A DNA stretch of 64,000 nt from Saprospiraceae bacterium (GCA_016720635.1 JADKKF010000016.1:1-64000); one strand, 5' to 3'. Shown: positions 19,493 to 29,783, counted from the first letter of the stretch. Translations and numbers: made by a program. The notes: generated by a model from the sequence alone, not told the origin.

Positions 19493-19700
19493 GATAAGAT
19501 ATGAATTGATTATTTATTGGAGCGATGTGGACCAAGCATTTATTGTTGAAGTTCCAGAACTTTCTGGATGTAAAGCTGATGGAGAAACATACGAAGAAGC
19601 TATAATTAATATTAAGCTGGTCATCCAAGAATGGATTGAGACTGCTCGAAGTTTAGGAAGAGAAATACCCAAACCCAAGGGTAAGCTGATGTTTGCATAA
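19485..19700 (+). CDS. hicB: HicB family antitoxin
   Basis: 71-residue HicB-type antitoxin with the partial RNase H-like fold: YWSDVDQAFIVEVPELSGCKADGETYEEA is the family signature. No C-terminal HTH or RHH DNA-binding domain is present, so autoregulation, if any, would need another factor. Neutralises the preceding HicA by direct binding. Confidence 0.88.
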   Translation: MNEIRYELIIYWSDVDQAFIVEVPELSGCKADGETYEEAIINIKLVIQEWIETARSLGREIPKPKGKLMFA

Positions 19701-19755
19701 GGTTAGGATTATTAAATAATCACTTCAAGCAATAATTTTTATATGGAGATGCTAT

Positions 19756-19832
19756 TGATAGATTCGACCCCGAAGGGGTCACACAGCGTTACGAACATAT
19801 AGTTAAATGTATTTCATCCCGATGGGATGGGC
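19756..19832. repeat. REP-like palindromic unit downstream of hicAB
   Basis: GATTCGACCCCGAAGGGGTC followed about 40 bases later by TTTCATCCCGATGGGATG, the same two-part arrangement as 18887-18958. hicAB is thus enclosed between copies of the same repeat. Confidence 0.75.
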
Positions 19833-19988
19833 TTTAACCTTTTTTTTGAGAAAATGGCTCAGAAGACTGCAGGGCATTAAATGAAGCCTTTAATCCTTCT
19901 GGATGAGCCGAAGGTAATGATTTTGACATGGCTCGAGACTTGAAAAATGGAAGGGGCTATATTTTCATAAGAGCAGTGAAAGTTGACT

Positions 19989-20095
19989 ATTGCCGCACGA
20001 AGGATACGGAGGGTCGGCGATAGCCGAGTGCGTAGCACCGACAGCCCGCAGGAGCCTGGTCCTGACTACTTTTTGGTAGTCAGGACGTGCCCTTA
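19989..20095. repeat. Structured GC-rich intergenic repeat next to htpG
   Basis: Begins TTGCCGCACGAAGGATACGG, contains GGTCGGCGATAGCCGAG and ends in a strong hairpin at 20061-20084 (CCTGACTAC / GTAGTCAGG). It has no T tract on either strand, so it is better read as a repeat element than a terminator. It lies 17 bases beyond the htpG stop. Confidence 0.6.
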
Positions 20096-20111
20096 TGATA
20101 ATAATTTGAAC

Positions 20112-21983
20112 TTAGTTGAGTTGTGAGATGCTGGTATGGACGAACTGATTTAGTTCTTCGCCTTTGAGCATATTTTGTTGTAGTTTGGCCAACTGTACGA
20201 GGTAGGAGGCTATCGAGTTCTTTTTGGTGTCGTCGGTCTCTAGTAGGATTTTCTGACAAATCAAAGGGTGATTGGTATTGATATTAACGTTGATGGCGTC
20301 TGGAAAATCTCCAAAACTCATCCCTTGTAATGCTTGCATTTCCTTCATACGTCGCATGAATTCTGGACGCACGATGGAAATGGGATCATCTGTCGGAGAT
20401 AGATCTTTCAGTACAGCTGTGGCCCCTGGAGTTGCTTTAACGATGTTTTCAAAAAGGCCTTTGATCGACTCTTTTTCTTGCTCGTTGAGTACAGATTCGA
20501 CCTTCTCGTCTTTGTGGATGAGTTGGTCGGCGGTATCTGCGTCCACACGCACGAAAGAAGTGTTAGGTAGCTTGTACTCGAGGTGTTGGATGAAGTGATT
20601 GTCGATGGGGTGATCCATCAATAGCACGTCATAGCTTCTATTTTTCGCTGCTTGGATGTACGCGTATTGCTCAGTTGGGTTGGTGCTGTATATATGGACC
20701 AGTTTGTTGTTTTTGTCGGTCTGGAGGGCCTTGATTTTTTCATCGTAAGCCTCGATCGCAAAGAACTCTTTGTCAACATTTTGGAACAAGGCGAATTTCA
20801 TGGCTTTTTCAGCGAATTTTTCATCGGAGATGATGCCGTATTTCACAAAAACCCCAATATCAGACCATTTTGCTTGATAGCCCTCGAGGTCTTTGTTGTA
20901 GAGTTCTTGCAATTTTTCAGCTACTTTACGGGTGATGTAGCCAGTGATTTTCTTGACATTGGCGTCAGCTTGGAGATAACTGCGCGAGACGTTGAGTGGA
21001 ATATCAGGAGAATCTATCACACCGTGCAAAAGGGTCAAAAACTCGGGTACGATGTCCTTGACTTCGTCAGTAACATAGACCTGATTGCTGTAAAGTTGGA
21101 TTTTGTTTTTTTGTAGAGCAAGATCATTGCTTATTTTGGGGAAATAAAGGATTCCAGTAAGATTGAATGGATAATCGATGTTCAAGTGAATCCAAAACAA
21201 TGGATCTGAGCTCATTGGGTACAGATCTCTGTAAAAATTCTTGTACTCCTCTTCGGTGATTTCTAATGGATTTTTCTTCCAAAGGGGATCTTTGTCGTTG
21301 ATGATGTTAGGAACTTCGGTTTTTATCTCTTTGCGGTCGTCGCCTTCTCCTTCGTAGGTGGTTTCAGTCCTTGTACCCATTTGGATCGTAACGGGCAAAA
21401 ATTTGCAGTACTTAGTGAGCAAACTTTCTAGCTTGTATTTGTCTAGATATTCTTTGCCTTCCTCATTAATGTGGAGAATGATATCCGTACCTCTTGTGTC
21501 TTTATCTATATCCTCTAGTGTGTAAGATGGATTTCCGTCACATGTCCAACGAACGGCGGTAGCTCCTTCTTTGTAGGATTTGGTCAAAACTTCCACGTTG
21601 TCTGCTACCATGAAAGCGGAATAAAACCCTAAGCCAAAATGACCGATGATGTTGGTTTCGTTTTTATACTTCTCTAAAAATTCGGAGGCACTAGAAAATG
21701 CAACCTGGTTTAGGTACTTTTCTACTTCTTCGGAAGTCATCCCGATACCATTGTCGCGGATGGTGATGGTTTTGGCTGCTTCATCTAATAGGATTTCAAT
21801 ACGAAGATCACCTAGCTCACCTGTTGCTTCGCCTTTGGATGCCAGTGTTTTTAGTTTTTGGCAGGCGTCCACAGCATTGGAGACGAGCTCTCTGAGAAAT
21901 ATTTCTTGGTCAGAATAAAGAAATTTTTTAATGATCGGAAAAATGTTTTCCGTTTGTACGGAAATTTGTCCAGTCTTTGCCAT
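20112..21983 (-). CDS. htpG: Molecular chaperone HtpG (Hsp90)
   Basis: 623-residue bacterial Hsp90. The GHKL ATPase domain shows IFLRELVSNAVDAC, IRDNGIGMT and GHFGLGFYSAFMVAD. Middle and dimerisation domains follow to a normal length. Cytosolic ATP-dependent chaperone. Transcribed alone, with about 230 bases upstream free of genes. Confidence 0.97.
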   Translation of the reverse strand: MAKTGQISVQTENIFPIIKKFLYSDQEIFLRELVSNAVDACQKLKTLASKGEATGELGDLRIEILLDEAAKTITIRDNGIGMTSEEVEKYLNQVAFSSASEFLEKYKNETNIIGHFGLGFYSAFMVADNVEVLTKSYKEGATAVRWTCDGNPSYTLEDIDKDTRGTDIILHINEEGKEYLDKYKLESLLTKYCKFLPVTIQMGTRTETTYEGEGDDRKEIKTEVPNIINDKDPLWKKNPLEITEEEYKNFYRDLYPMSSDPLFWIHLNIDYPFNLTGILYFPKISNDLALQKNKIQLYSNQVYVTDEVKDIVPEFLTLLHGVIDSPDIPLNVSRSYLQADANVKKITGYITRKVAEKLQELYNKDLEGYQAKWSDIGVFVKYGIISDEKFAEKAMKFALFQNVDKEFFAIEAYDEKIKALQTDKNNKLVHIYSTNPTEQYAYIQAAKNRSYDVLLMDHPIDNHFIQHLEYKLPNTSFVRVDADTADQLIHKDEKVESVLNEQEKESIKGLFENIVKATPGATAVLKDLSPTDDPISIVRPEFMRRMKEMQALQGMSFGDFPDAINVNINTNHPLICQKILLETDDTKKNSIASYLVQLAKLQQNMLKGEELNQFVHTSISQLN

Positions 21984-22216
21984 ATCTATTGTTTGATTTT
22001 AAATAATGTTGAAAAATAAATACAAGCACAAAAAACATGCCTTTGGTTGAAATGCGACAAAATGGCTTGAGACTGGCTTTATTAGTGTTAAATTGTCACT
22101 AAAATAATGGCTTTGGGATAGAAAAGGGTCAAAAAAATTAACCAAGCTTAAGTCCTAAACTCGGTTAATAAATAAACACTCTTTTATGAAAATCGAAAAC
22201 CAAAATGAATTGGTTG

Positions 22217-22999
22217 TTATTTTTTATTTGTTTTTTTGAATGAAGTCCAACCTATTTTAGCACCTACTTGAAACGCTGGAAGTGCTGAGAATCCTTTGGA
22301 ACCACCTGTGTTAAAGGCTAGATATTTCTCATAACGCGGTTCAAATCCTTGAGAATATTTAAGCGTGTGGGTGGAGGCTCCTTGTATCAATTGGTAGCAA
22401 GTCCCAACAGTTTTACTAGAAGAGAAAGAAATACCAAAGCCAGCAAAAAATTCATAGGATAAGCTAGAGTCACTCAAGTGTTGAAATCCGAGTGTTATTA
22501 GACCATCTAATCTATGATTGTTTGTCGTAAAAGTGTTGTCCATCATCTCATTATTGGAAAGGATGGCAAAGGCAGAGATGTTTTCACCGCTATTAGTGGG
22601 AACTGATTGATTGTGAATATAATGTATGTTGGAATAAGCGAGTTTTAGGCCAGAGAAAAAGCTATTGTACTGGTTTGCACTCCTACTTACGGAGATGGGG
22701 AAAGAATAATTAACAGCTGTCTGAAAATTTTTAGATCCTTGGGACAAATTGGTTTGATTGTGTATTCGGTTGGCAGCCAAATTCTTAAAACGATAATCAT
22801 ATATGTATGAAAATTCGAAGCCCAAAGTTTGGTCATTTTTTAAAAATTTGTCTATACCAAAAGTGGCTGCTTGGTTCCCTTTTAGATGGCTTGCGACATC
22901 AGAGTATAAAAAATATTTAGGAGAAATGATTAAGTGCTGGGCGGTTAAAGAGTTTGTGGTTACTAAACTTAGAACGGCAAGGATAATAAAGTTTTTCAT
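22217..22999 (-). CDS. Exported protein of unknown function, probable outer-membrane beta-barrel
   Basis: About 260 residues. I start at the Met giving MKNFIILAVLSLVTTNSLTAQ, a clear signal peptide; the upstream 34 codons look non-coding. The mature part alternates hydrophobic and polar residues with many aromatic residues (FGFEFSYIYDYRF, GLKLAYSNIHYI), like small outer-membrane barrels. No named family was recognised. Confidence 0.7.
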   Translation of the reverse strand: MKNFIILAVLSLVTTNSLTAQHLIISPKYFLYSDVASHLKGNQAATFGIDKFLKNDQTLGFEFSYIYDYRFKNLAANRIHNQTNLSQGSKNFQTAVNYSFPISVSRSANQYNSFFSGLKLAYSNIHYIHNQSVPTNSGENISAFAILSNNEMMDNTFTTNNHRLDGLITLGFQHLSDSSLSYEFFAGFGISFSSSKTVGTCYQLIQGASTHTLKYSQGFEPRYEKYLAFNTGGSKGFSALPAFQVGAKIGWTSFKKTNKK

Positions 23000-23407
23000 G
23001 GCAGTAGGGTTTAATTGGGTTTTTAAAATATTTAATATTTCCTTGATTTGGAAAAATTGAACAGAGTTGATATAAAGACGTAAAAGCAAGTGATTATTCA
23101 TAATTTTTAGTTTTGGGGTTAAAAGTTTTAATTCAAAGTGGGTTATTATTAATTTTGATAAAATTGATTGCGCCCTTAATCTTAGCTTGAAATTATTATC
23201 AGTGCTATTTACCTAACAAATATGCATGGAATTCCCAGTGCAAATGTTGCGCATTTCGCAAATCACACATATTTTTTAATTTAATATAAATAATCTCTGA
23301 AAATTAGTCAGCTCAAGACCAAGTATCCTTTGTCATTACTTAATCAATTTCGTCCCGACAAACTAAAGACAACCTCAAAAACAAAAATGTTATTCGATCT
23401 TGGTTTT
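23000..23407. other. Intergenic region, nothing recognised
   Basis: Spacer between the start of the exported barrel protein and the end of the OmpA-family gene, both on the minus strand. AT-rich; no ORF, hairpin terminator or repeat could be supported. Confidence 0.5.
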
Positions 23408-25339
23408 TTATAAAATTTCCAATTCAGTTCGTCGATTGGCGGCGCGGTTTCTAGGGCTGTCGTTGGGGACGATGGGCTTAGATTCTCCATAGCCTTGGCT
23501 TTGAAGTCTTTCGGGTGCTATGCCTTCTTTGACTAAATATTTGACGACTTCTTTGGCTCTCAAGTCAGAGAGGGTGAGATTGTCTTTTTCGGAGCCAATA
23601 TCATCAGTATGTCCATTTACTCGTACATTGATGTAGGGATTTTCAGTCAAAAATTCCTTGATTTGTTGCAATTCCCTGAAGGAAGAAGGGTCAAGCTGGT
23701 ATGAGTTAGAAGGGAAAAATATGTTCTTGAGTTGGATGATTTCCTTGGAAGAAACGTCGGGACTAATGGGACGAAGCCCTATTTCTAATGAAAATGGAAA
23801 ATTGAGTGCTATGGAATCTTTCAAATCAAAAAAGTCAGAATAAAATGAATATCCTTTTTTAGACACAGAAAGAGAATAGTCCTGTCCAAAAGGTAATGCT
23901 GCAAAGAATGTTCCATCTGCATGGCATAGTGGTTGCGATACAAGTTTAGACATTTTAACATTGTATATTTTGACTTGGGCCATGAGTGGCTCTTTGGTGT
24001 CGGCATCGAAGATTTTGCCTTGGATGTACGAGGTCGGTTTGGGTCTAATGAGTTTAGGAAATTCGAATTGGTAGAGATCTATGGCGTGTTTTTCTGTTAC
24101 TACATCTTTGTTTGTGTCATAATAAATGCTGTCCTTGGCGTAAATTCCCTTATTGCCTAAGTAATTGGTAATCAACGTAGTTTCGGATTGTTTGGAATTG
24201 ATGGGTTGTCCCAAATTGGTAGGAGTGGTCCACTCATTGATGCCTTTTCTTTTAGAATAAAACAAATCTGCGCCACCAAAGCCAGGATGTCCTTCGCTCG
24301 AAAAGAATAATATCTCTCCGTCGGCGGCTAGAAATGGACTATCCTCAAGGCTGGAAGTATTGATTTGACTGGGTAGTGCGACTGATTTGGACCATTTGCC
24401 TTTCTCATTTTTGTGGGACATGAAAAGATCTTTTTGGCCATCGCGGTCAGAACTGAAGATAAGCAATCTGCCATCAGCCGAAAGTGTGGGCTGGCTATCC
24501 CATGAGGGTCCATTGACACCAGGGCCTAGATTGGTCGGTTCGGACCAATGTCCATCTATCAATTCGCTCAAATATAGATCACAGCGACCAAAACCTTTTG
24601 GACGGTCGCAGGCTGTAAAAATGATGGATTTCCCGTCGGCTGAGATGCACTGGGCGCCCTCATTTTCAGGAGTGTTGAGTTCTTGTAAAGGTTCAGCATT
24701 TTCCCATGCACCGTTTACTTTTTTGCTATAAAAAAAATCTTCTTGGCCGTTCAAATTTCGAGTGAAAAGGAGCAGTGATTCGTCTGCGGTCATACCAGGA
24801 AAATAATCTCCGTACTCTGAATTGACGGTGGAAGGAAGTTTAGTGATACGAGTATTGGATAATGGTGATTTATTCTGAATGGAAAATTTGGTGTCGGCTA
24901 TGCCCTTGGCGGTAAGTCTTGCTAGATTGCTATTGGGATCTACTTTAGCTTTTGCTTGGGTATAATATTGCAGTGCTTTATCCAAATCATCGTTGTAAAA
25001 ATACGAATTTGCTAGAGCTATAACGACTCTAGGATCTGGTTCGGTGGCCAAATCGACGTACTGTTGATAATAAAGGATTGAATTTGGATAATCTCTCAGA
25101 TAACCGTAGAGATAGCCCAATTTTAGGATGGGTTCTTCAATATTGGGCTCTTTTTTGAGGGCTTTGGTATAATATTGTATTGCGAGATGGGTCTTGAATA
25201 AATTCTCATAATCGGAGCCCTTGTTGTAGTATTCTTTGGCGTTTTTGGAGGCACTGCTGAGTGGGATGAGCGCATTTTGTCCTAGTATGGAGTTGAAACC
25301 AATAATGCAAAAAGCACCGATTAATCCAATTAATTTCAT
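23408..25339 (-). CDS. OmpA family protein with TPR, PD40 propeller and CarboxypepD-like domain (PorE-like)
   Basis: 643 residues: signal peptide, TPR-like helices (about 35-150), a PD40/WD40-like propeller with repeated GKSIIFTACDR / GRLLIFSSDRDG / GEILFFSSEG blades (about 170-400), a carboxypeptidase-regulatory-like domain (about 435-510), and a C-terminal OmpA peptidoglycan-binding domain with VNGHTDDIGS and NRAANRRTEL. This order is that of PorE, a periplasmic type IX secretion component, but Bacteroidota carry several such paralogues, so the T9SS role is an inference. Confidence 0.85.
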   Translation of the reverse strand: MKLIGLIGAFCIIGFNSILGQNALIPLSSASKNAKEYYNKGSDYENLFKTHLAIQYYTKALKKEPNIEEPILKLGYLYGYLRDYPNSILYYQQYVDLATEPDPRVVIALANSYFYNDDLDKALQYYTQAKAKVDPNSNLARLTAKGIADTKFSIQNKSPLSNTRITKLPSTVNSEYGDYFPGMTADESLLLFTRNLNGQEDFFYSKKVNGAWENAEPLQELNTPENEGAQCISADGKSIIFTACDRPKGFGRCDLYLSELIDGHWSEPTNLGPGVNGPSWDSQPTLSADGRLLIFSSDRDGQKDLFMSHKNEKGKWSKSVALPSQINTSSLEDSPFLAADGEILFFSSEGHPGFGGADLFYSKRKGINEWTTPTNLGQPINSKQSETTLITNYLGNKGIYAKDSIYYDTNKDVVTEKHAIDLYQFEFPKLIRPKPTSYIQGKIFDADTKEPLMAQVKIYNVKMSKLVSQPLCHADGTFFAALPFGQDYSLSVSKKGYSFYSDFFDLKDSIALNFPFSLEIGLRPISPDVSSKEIIQLKNIFFPSNSYQLDPSSFRELQQIKEFLTENPYINVRVNGHTDDIGSEKDNLTLSDLRAKEVVKYLVKEGIAPERLQSQGYGESKPIVPNDSPRNRAANRRTELEIL

Positions 25340-25430
25340 AGTACAAATATTTGTGATTAAGACGCAAAAAATGCAAATAAATTACCCATAATTGAAAAAT
25401 AAATGCAAGAATCCCGTGACTTCATGTTGA

Positions 25431-25544
25431 GCTGCGTGAGGGATCGGAACGACCGCCAAAGGCGGGTCTCGAAGAGACCGAAACGAAGTGTAGTCGTGTA
25501 TGAGCCCGACCCGATCTCGTCTAAGACGAGGGAGGGACACGCCC
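25431..25544. repeat. Intergenic hairpin element 2
   Basis: GCTGCGTGAGGGATCGGAAC ... GGGAGGGACACGCCC with internal palindromes (ACCGCC/GGCGGGT; GGTCTC/GAGACC; CTCGTC/GACGAG). Same family and orientation as element 1. It ends five bases from the stop codon of the glycosyltransferase gene, so it is transcribed as that gene's 3' end. Confidence 0.75.
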
Positions 25545-25549
25545 AAAAA

Positions 25550-26509
25550 TTACTCTTCCAAATGGATCAAGTCCTCAATATGATACTTGTTCCGGTCGTG
25601 GCCATTGCGTGAAACGAGTTCTGCCAAAAAGCCAGTCAAAAACAACTGAACCCCAACTATCAGCGTGATCAACCCAAAATAAAACAAGGGTCGCTCGGTC
25701 ATTTTGTACTCGCCATATCCGACTTTCAGCACGGTCAAATAGACCAAAATGCAAAAGCCTAGGAGAAAACTAGCGACGCCCAAGCTGCCAAAAAAATGCA
25801 TAGGCCGCTTGGCGAATTTCCCCACAAAAGAGAGGGAAAGCAGGTCCAGAAAACCATTGACAAAGCGCTCTAGCCCGAATTTGGTATAGCCGTATTTCCT
25901 TGGACGATGCTCGACGATCTTCTCACCAATCCTAGTAAAACCGTTCCACTTGGCGATGACAGGAATGTAACGGTGCATCTCACCATAGACTTCGATGGCC
26001 TTGACGACTTTATAATTGTAGGCTTTTAGTCCGCAATTGAAATCGTTGAGCTCGATGCCTGAAATCTTGCGCGTGGCCCAGTTGAATAGCTTGGTGGGGA
26101 TGGTCTTCGAGATGGGATCGTAGCGCTTTTGCTTCCATCCAGATATGAGGTGAAATCTTTGGTTTTTGATCAAATCATATAGCTCTGGAATCTCGTCTGG
26201 ACTGTCTTGGAGGTCGGCATCCATAGTGATCACCACCTCGCCTGAAGCCGCCTGAAAGCCCGTCTGCAAAGCGGCTGATTTGCCATAGTTTCTGCGGAAA
26301 GAAATGCCTTTGACTTGCTTGTATTTTTGCGCTAACTGGTGTATGACCTGCCAACTTTCGTCCGAGCTGCCGTCGTTGACCAAGATGATTTCGTAGCGAA
26401 AGGCGTGTTTGGAACACACGCGATGAATCCAATCTACCAGTTCTGGGAGAGATTCTGCTTCATTGAAAAGGGGTACTACGATAGAAATGTCAAGGCTCGG
26501 TTCGGTCAT
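25550..26509 (-). CDS. Glycosyltransferase family 2 with C-terminal membrane segments
   Basis: 319-residue GT2 enzyme of the DPM1/GtrB/ArnC type. N-terminal GT-A domain: VVPLFNEAESLP, NDGSSDESW and the DxD-like MDADLQDSP. Two transmembrane helices at about 230-290 anchor it in the inner membrane. It probably transfers a sugar to polyprenyl phosphate. It overlaps the upstream DUF4199 gene by ATGA. Confidence 0.92.
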   Translation of the reverse strand: MTEPSLDISIVVPLFNEAESLPELVDWIHRVCSKHAFRYEIILVNDGSSDESWQVIHQLAQKYKQVKGISFRRNYGKSAALQTGFQAASGEVVITMDADLQDSPDEIPELYDLIKNQRFHLISGWKQKRYDPISKTIPTKLFNWATRKISGIELNDFNCGLKAYNYKVVKAIEVYGEMHRYIPVIAKWNGFTRIGEKIVEHRPRKYGYTKFGLERFVNGFLDLLSLSFVGKFAKRPMHFFGSLGVASFLLGFCILVYLTVLKVGYGEYKMTERPLFYFGLITLIVGVQLFLTGFLAELVSRNGHDRNKYHIEDLIHLEE

Positions 26510-27036
26510 ATTTTGCTCTTTCTAATGGTAAAGAAAAACGTAATGATGACGGACAAGATAAAACCCTTGAAGAGTGAGTTGGCGAATTCAAGACTCAAGC
26601 TTTTTAGATTATAAGAATTAAGCGATGTATTGAGATCTTGTTTGATTTTTGTAAAATTTTCTTTTTGATCTTCGTTGCCTGGCATTTTCGAAACCCAATC
26701 TACGAGTTCATTGAAAAAACCTTTGGTTACCTCCATGAGCGAAGAATCAACCCAATTGAACATGATGAACATCATCGCATAGTAAAAGACATTGGCGACC
26801 AAAAACACGATGAAAGGCGTCTGCAAAAGATTGTGATATGAGCGTTCTTCTGGAGCTATAGTGGCTTTGGCTTTGCCAGTGGCCCAAATCATGCCGACCC
26901 AATAAAAGATATAGGTATAAAAAGTGGATATGACAAATTGTCTTTTGTCCACGAAATAAAAACCAAGCATCAACACGACGGTCAATATACCAACGATGAC
27001 TCCAGTTCTAAGGCCAATAATTCTACACTGATTCAA
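26506..27036 (-). CDS. DUF4199 domain membrane protein
   Basis: 176-residue protein with four predicted transmembrane helices and a central soluble helical stretch (about 95-140), the layout of DUF4199. Function unknown. Overlaps the glycosyltransferase start by 4 bases and follows a second DUF4199 gene, forming a three-gene cluster. Confidence 0.8.
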   Translation of the reverse strand: MNQCRIIGLRTGVIVGILTVVLMLGFYFVDKRQFVISTFYTYIFYWVGMIWATGKAKATIAPEERSYHNLLQTPFIVFLVANVFYYAMMFIMFNWVDSSLMEVTKGFFNELVDWVSKMPGNEDQKENFTKIKQDLNTSLNSYNLKSLSLEFANSLFKGFILSVIITFFFTIRKSKI

Positions 27037-27125
27037 AGGAAAAAAGAATTTTCTTTAATAAAACAAAACAAGTGATCAACCGCAAAGTTAATCACTTGTC
27101 GCAAAATTTTAGATTGTTTAAGGAA

Positions 27126-27692
27126 TTATGCTATGTTTTGGTTGGGATCTTTGCGCATGACAGCTCCCATAATCAGAGACATAATGGCTCCAAATATACC
27201 AGAAGAAAGCAAATTGCCAGCAATATTCATGACAGAAAAGCCCATTTTATCCTTTTGCTTAGCCATTTCTTCTTCCATTTTTTCCATGGCTTCTTCGTTC
27301 TCACCAGCTATTTTTGTCATAAATTCCATTGATTCTCTTTGGATGCTTTCCATGTATCCAGGATCTATATAATTCATATAAATTTGCATGAATACAAACA
27401 TCACTAGCGATGATAATACGGCAATCAAAGTACCATTGACTACGGCTTGGCCAAGGTTTAGATAGCCTCCTTGACGCTCATCGCGAATCATCTTGAATGC
27501 CATAAATAGGATATAAAGGGTAAGAGCAACTCCAAGTACGAACTGGATAATACCACCCGTTCCTACGGTCTTCATGCCTGACATGGTGATGACAAGAAAT
27601 AATACTACCGAAGCCAAAGCTGCGATCAATCCCCAGCGAATAATAATATCCCAATAAAGTTTTAAAGCGGTGTTTTGTCCATTAGATTCCAT
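27126..27692 (-). CDS. DUF4199 domain membrane protein
   Basis: About 188 residues, four transmembrane helices and a Glu/Met/Lys-rich amphipathic segment (EEAMEKMEEEMAKQKDK). I choose the Met giving MESNGQNTALKLYWD; a start three codons earlier is also possible. First gene of the DUF4199-DUF4199-GT2 cluster, 89 bases before the next gene. Confidence 0.85.
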   Translation of the reverse strand: MESNGQNTALKLYWDIIIRWGLIAALASVVLFLVITMSGMKTVGTGGIIQFVLGVALTLYILFMAFKMIRDERQGGYLNLGQAVVNGTLIAVLSSLVMFVFMQIYMNYIDPGYMESIQRESMEFMTKIAGENEEAMEKMEEEMAKQKDKMGFSVMNIAGNLLSSGIFGAIMSLIMGAVMRKDPNQNIA

Positions 27693-27752
27693 AATTCTCA
27701 CATATTATAAAAGGTTAAATAATGCCTAAATATACGAGAAAATTATGATATA

Positions 27753-29783
27753 TCATTTTTTCCAGAACCTAATTATGAAAGTTTCGAGTCCAAGAAATAT
27801 TAATGCTGCCATGAGTAAATACCGCCATATCATGCTTCCCTTATTTTTTTGATCCAACTGAGCGACAAAATTTGCGGTTTCTTTTTGGTCCAGCACCTTG
27901 ATCGGATAATGCGTGAAATAATTTTCAATAGCGCTCTTGTTGGCGAATTTCATCTGGCTTTCCTGCCGAGAATTATTGAATGCAAATGAAGCTATTTTCG
28001 TAGAATCTTTGTCGGTGAGGTAGTAGTAGCCCGCTTCCTTGATTTGGCCTTGAAGGCCTAGCATCAGATTGTTCCCTTGACGGGTATGTTGTGGGATGAA
28101 TTCGGTTTTTCCTTTGATGGTATAGGAAACCTCCGACTGGCTATTGTCCGCTTTAGCTTGGACTTGTTCGTCCTGACCGATGATATAGGCGTACTTGACT
28201 TTCTCTAGGGATGATAATGCCATTCGATACATCATGGGCGCGAATATGGAGGCATTTTGGACCAAGTCACTCGACTCTGTATCCAAAGGGCTGGCGCAGA
28301 GGTATAAATTGCCATTGCCGCGCTTATATTTGGCGATAAAGGTGGAACCATCTTTGTACTTCATGATCCACTCCTCGCCTTGGGCGCCTCGCTTGATGGG
28401 ATAGTTATACTGCGTACTGGGATATCTGAAATTCCCCGCCTTGCCTTCGAATACTTCCTTGAATACGTATTCCTCCGTGTTGATGCTATTGACCTCACGT
28501 TTTTGGTTTTCTCTATTGGATAGAGATCCCGTAGATAAGCTCGACCACATGCTGTTGTAAGCGTTTAGATCGGCATTTTTGCCTGGAAAAATGACCACAT
28601 TGCCGCCATTCTGGACATATTTCGAAAGTTCAGCCACCAGCCCCGATGACACGTTGTCGAGGTCTTCCAATACGATGAGTTTGTACTTTCCGAAACCGTT
28701 ATAATCGATCTGTTGAGAACTATTTTCTTTGACATCGAATAAGCCAGAGGCCTCCAGCGCACTTTCGACGTATTTGTTGGGTGTATTTTGGTGGATGATC
28801 AAGGTATTGATTTTTTCAGGGACCTCGACCGAAATTAAATATTGGTCATCGAACTGGATGGGATGGTCTGCGATGGTTAGTTTGATATCGTGCCAGCCCA
28901 CTTTTTGCAATATGAATCCTATAGTGTCCTGTTTTTGTGAGTTAGCATCAATATACAGCGTACCTACAGGACGGATTTGTCCTTCGGCTTCTAGACTTAT
29001 TTGAAGGCCTTCGACCGCTTGTCGCCCTTGATTGGATACTTTGACTACCAATCGAGATGTCTGTCCAGCCAAGGGTATGGCTGACTCAAAATAGGCCGTG
29101 TCTATGGATACATTGTTCTGTTCGATGCTGTTGAGAGGGATGATATTCACCTCGGCGTCTAGTCTGTCAGCCGCCAAAGTTCCTTCGACCATATTCTGTT
29201 GAAAATCCGATATCAAATACACCTGCTTGGCGTCATTTTGGATAGAATTGAGCAAAGCACCTTGCTTTTCTATGATTTTTTGCAATGGCTGGACATTGGG
29301 CCGGATCTTGATGTCTTCGATGAGTCTCAAGGCGGTCTCTTGATCGACCATCCTCTGCTGTCCCAGTCCTAGGTCATTCGTCAGTATTTGGAATCTATCC
29401 GATACTTTGTATGACTTCACGATATCGGTGGCGCGCTTTTTGGCCAACTCGATCAGCGGCACCTCCTCGCTCAGTGCGAGCATCGAAAACGAATTGTCAA
29501 CGTAGATCGACACCCAGCGATTGGCCTTTAGATCTATGTTGTCGCCCTTCCAAAACGGCTGAGCGAATGCAAAAACCAAGGCAAGTACCGCCAAGCATCT
29601 CGCCAGTAGGGTCAAGAGATTCTTGAGCTTCGTGCGCGCATCGGTTTCCTCTTTTATTTCCTTCAAAAACCGCACATTCGTAAACTGCACCCTTTTGTAC
29701 CTCCTGAAGTGGAACAAGTGTATCAGTATGGGCACCCCTATCAGTAGCCCCGCCAGCGCGAACAATGGATATAACAATTGCAT
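27753..29783 (-). CDS. BatA-domain membrane protein with VWA-like region
   Basis: 676-residue protein beginning with the BatA N-terminal domain: two membrane helices around a conserved LIHLFHFRRYKRVQFTNV segment. A VWA-like domain with YVDNSFSML (a DxSxS-type metal site) follows, then a long periplasmic part and a last transmembrane helix (about 650-670). Bat-type proteins are widespread in Bacteroidota; the exact role is unclear. Confidence 0.85.
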   Translation of the reverse strand: MQLLYPLFALAGLLIGVPILIHLFHFRRYKRVQFTNVRFLKEIKEETDARTKLKNLLTLLARCLAVLALVFAFAQPFWKGDNIDLKANRWVSIYVDNSFSMLALSEEVPLIELAKKRATDIVKSYKVSDRFQILTNDLGLGQQRMVDQETALRLIEDIKIRPNVQPLQKIIEKQGALLNSIQNDAKQVYLISDFQQNMVEGTLAADRLDAEVNIIPLNSIEQNNVSIDTAYFESAIPLAGQTSRLVVKVSNQGRQAVEGLQISLEAEGQIRPVGTLYIDANSQKQDTIGFILQKVGWHDIKLTIADHPIQFDDQYLISVEVPEKINTLIIHQNTPNKYVESALEASGLFDVKENSSQQIDYNGFGKYKLIVLEDLDNVSSGLVAELSKYVQNGGNVVIFPGKNADLNAYNSMWSSLSTGSLSNRENQKREVNSINTEEYVFKEVFEGKAGNFRYPSTQYNYPIKRGAQGEEWIMKYKDGSTFIAKYKRGNGNLYLCASPLDTESSDLVQNASIFAPMMYRMALSSLEKVKYAYIIGQDEQVQAKADNSQSEVSYTIKGKTEFIPQHTRQGNNLMLGLQGQIKEAGYYYLTDKDSTKIASFAFNNSRQESQMKFANKSAIENYFTHYPIKVLDQKETANFVAQLDQKNKGSMIWRYLLMAALIFLGLETFIIRFWKK

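Noticed and set aside
20061..20084. Hairpin as htpG terminator
   Set aside because: Strong stem but no T tract after it on the minus strand; part of a repeat element instead.
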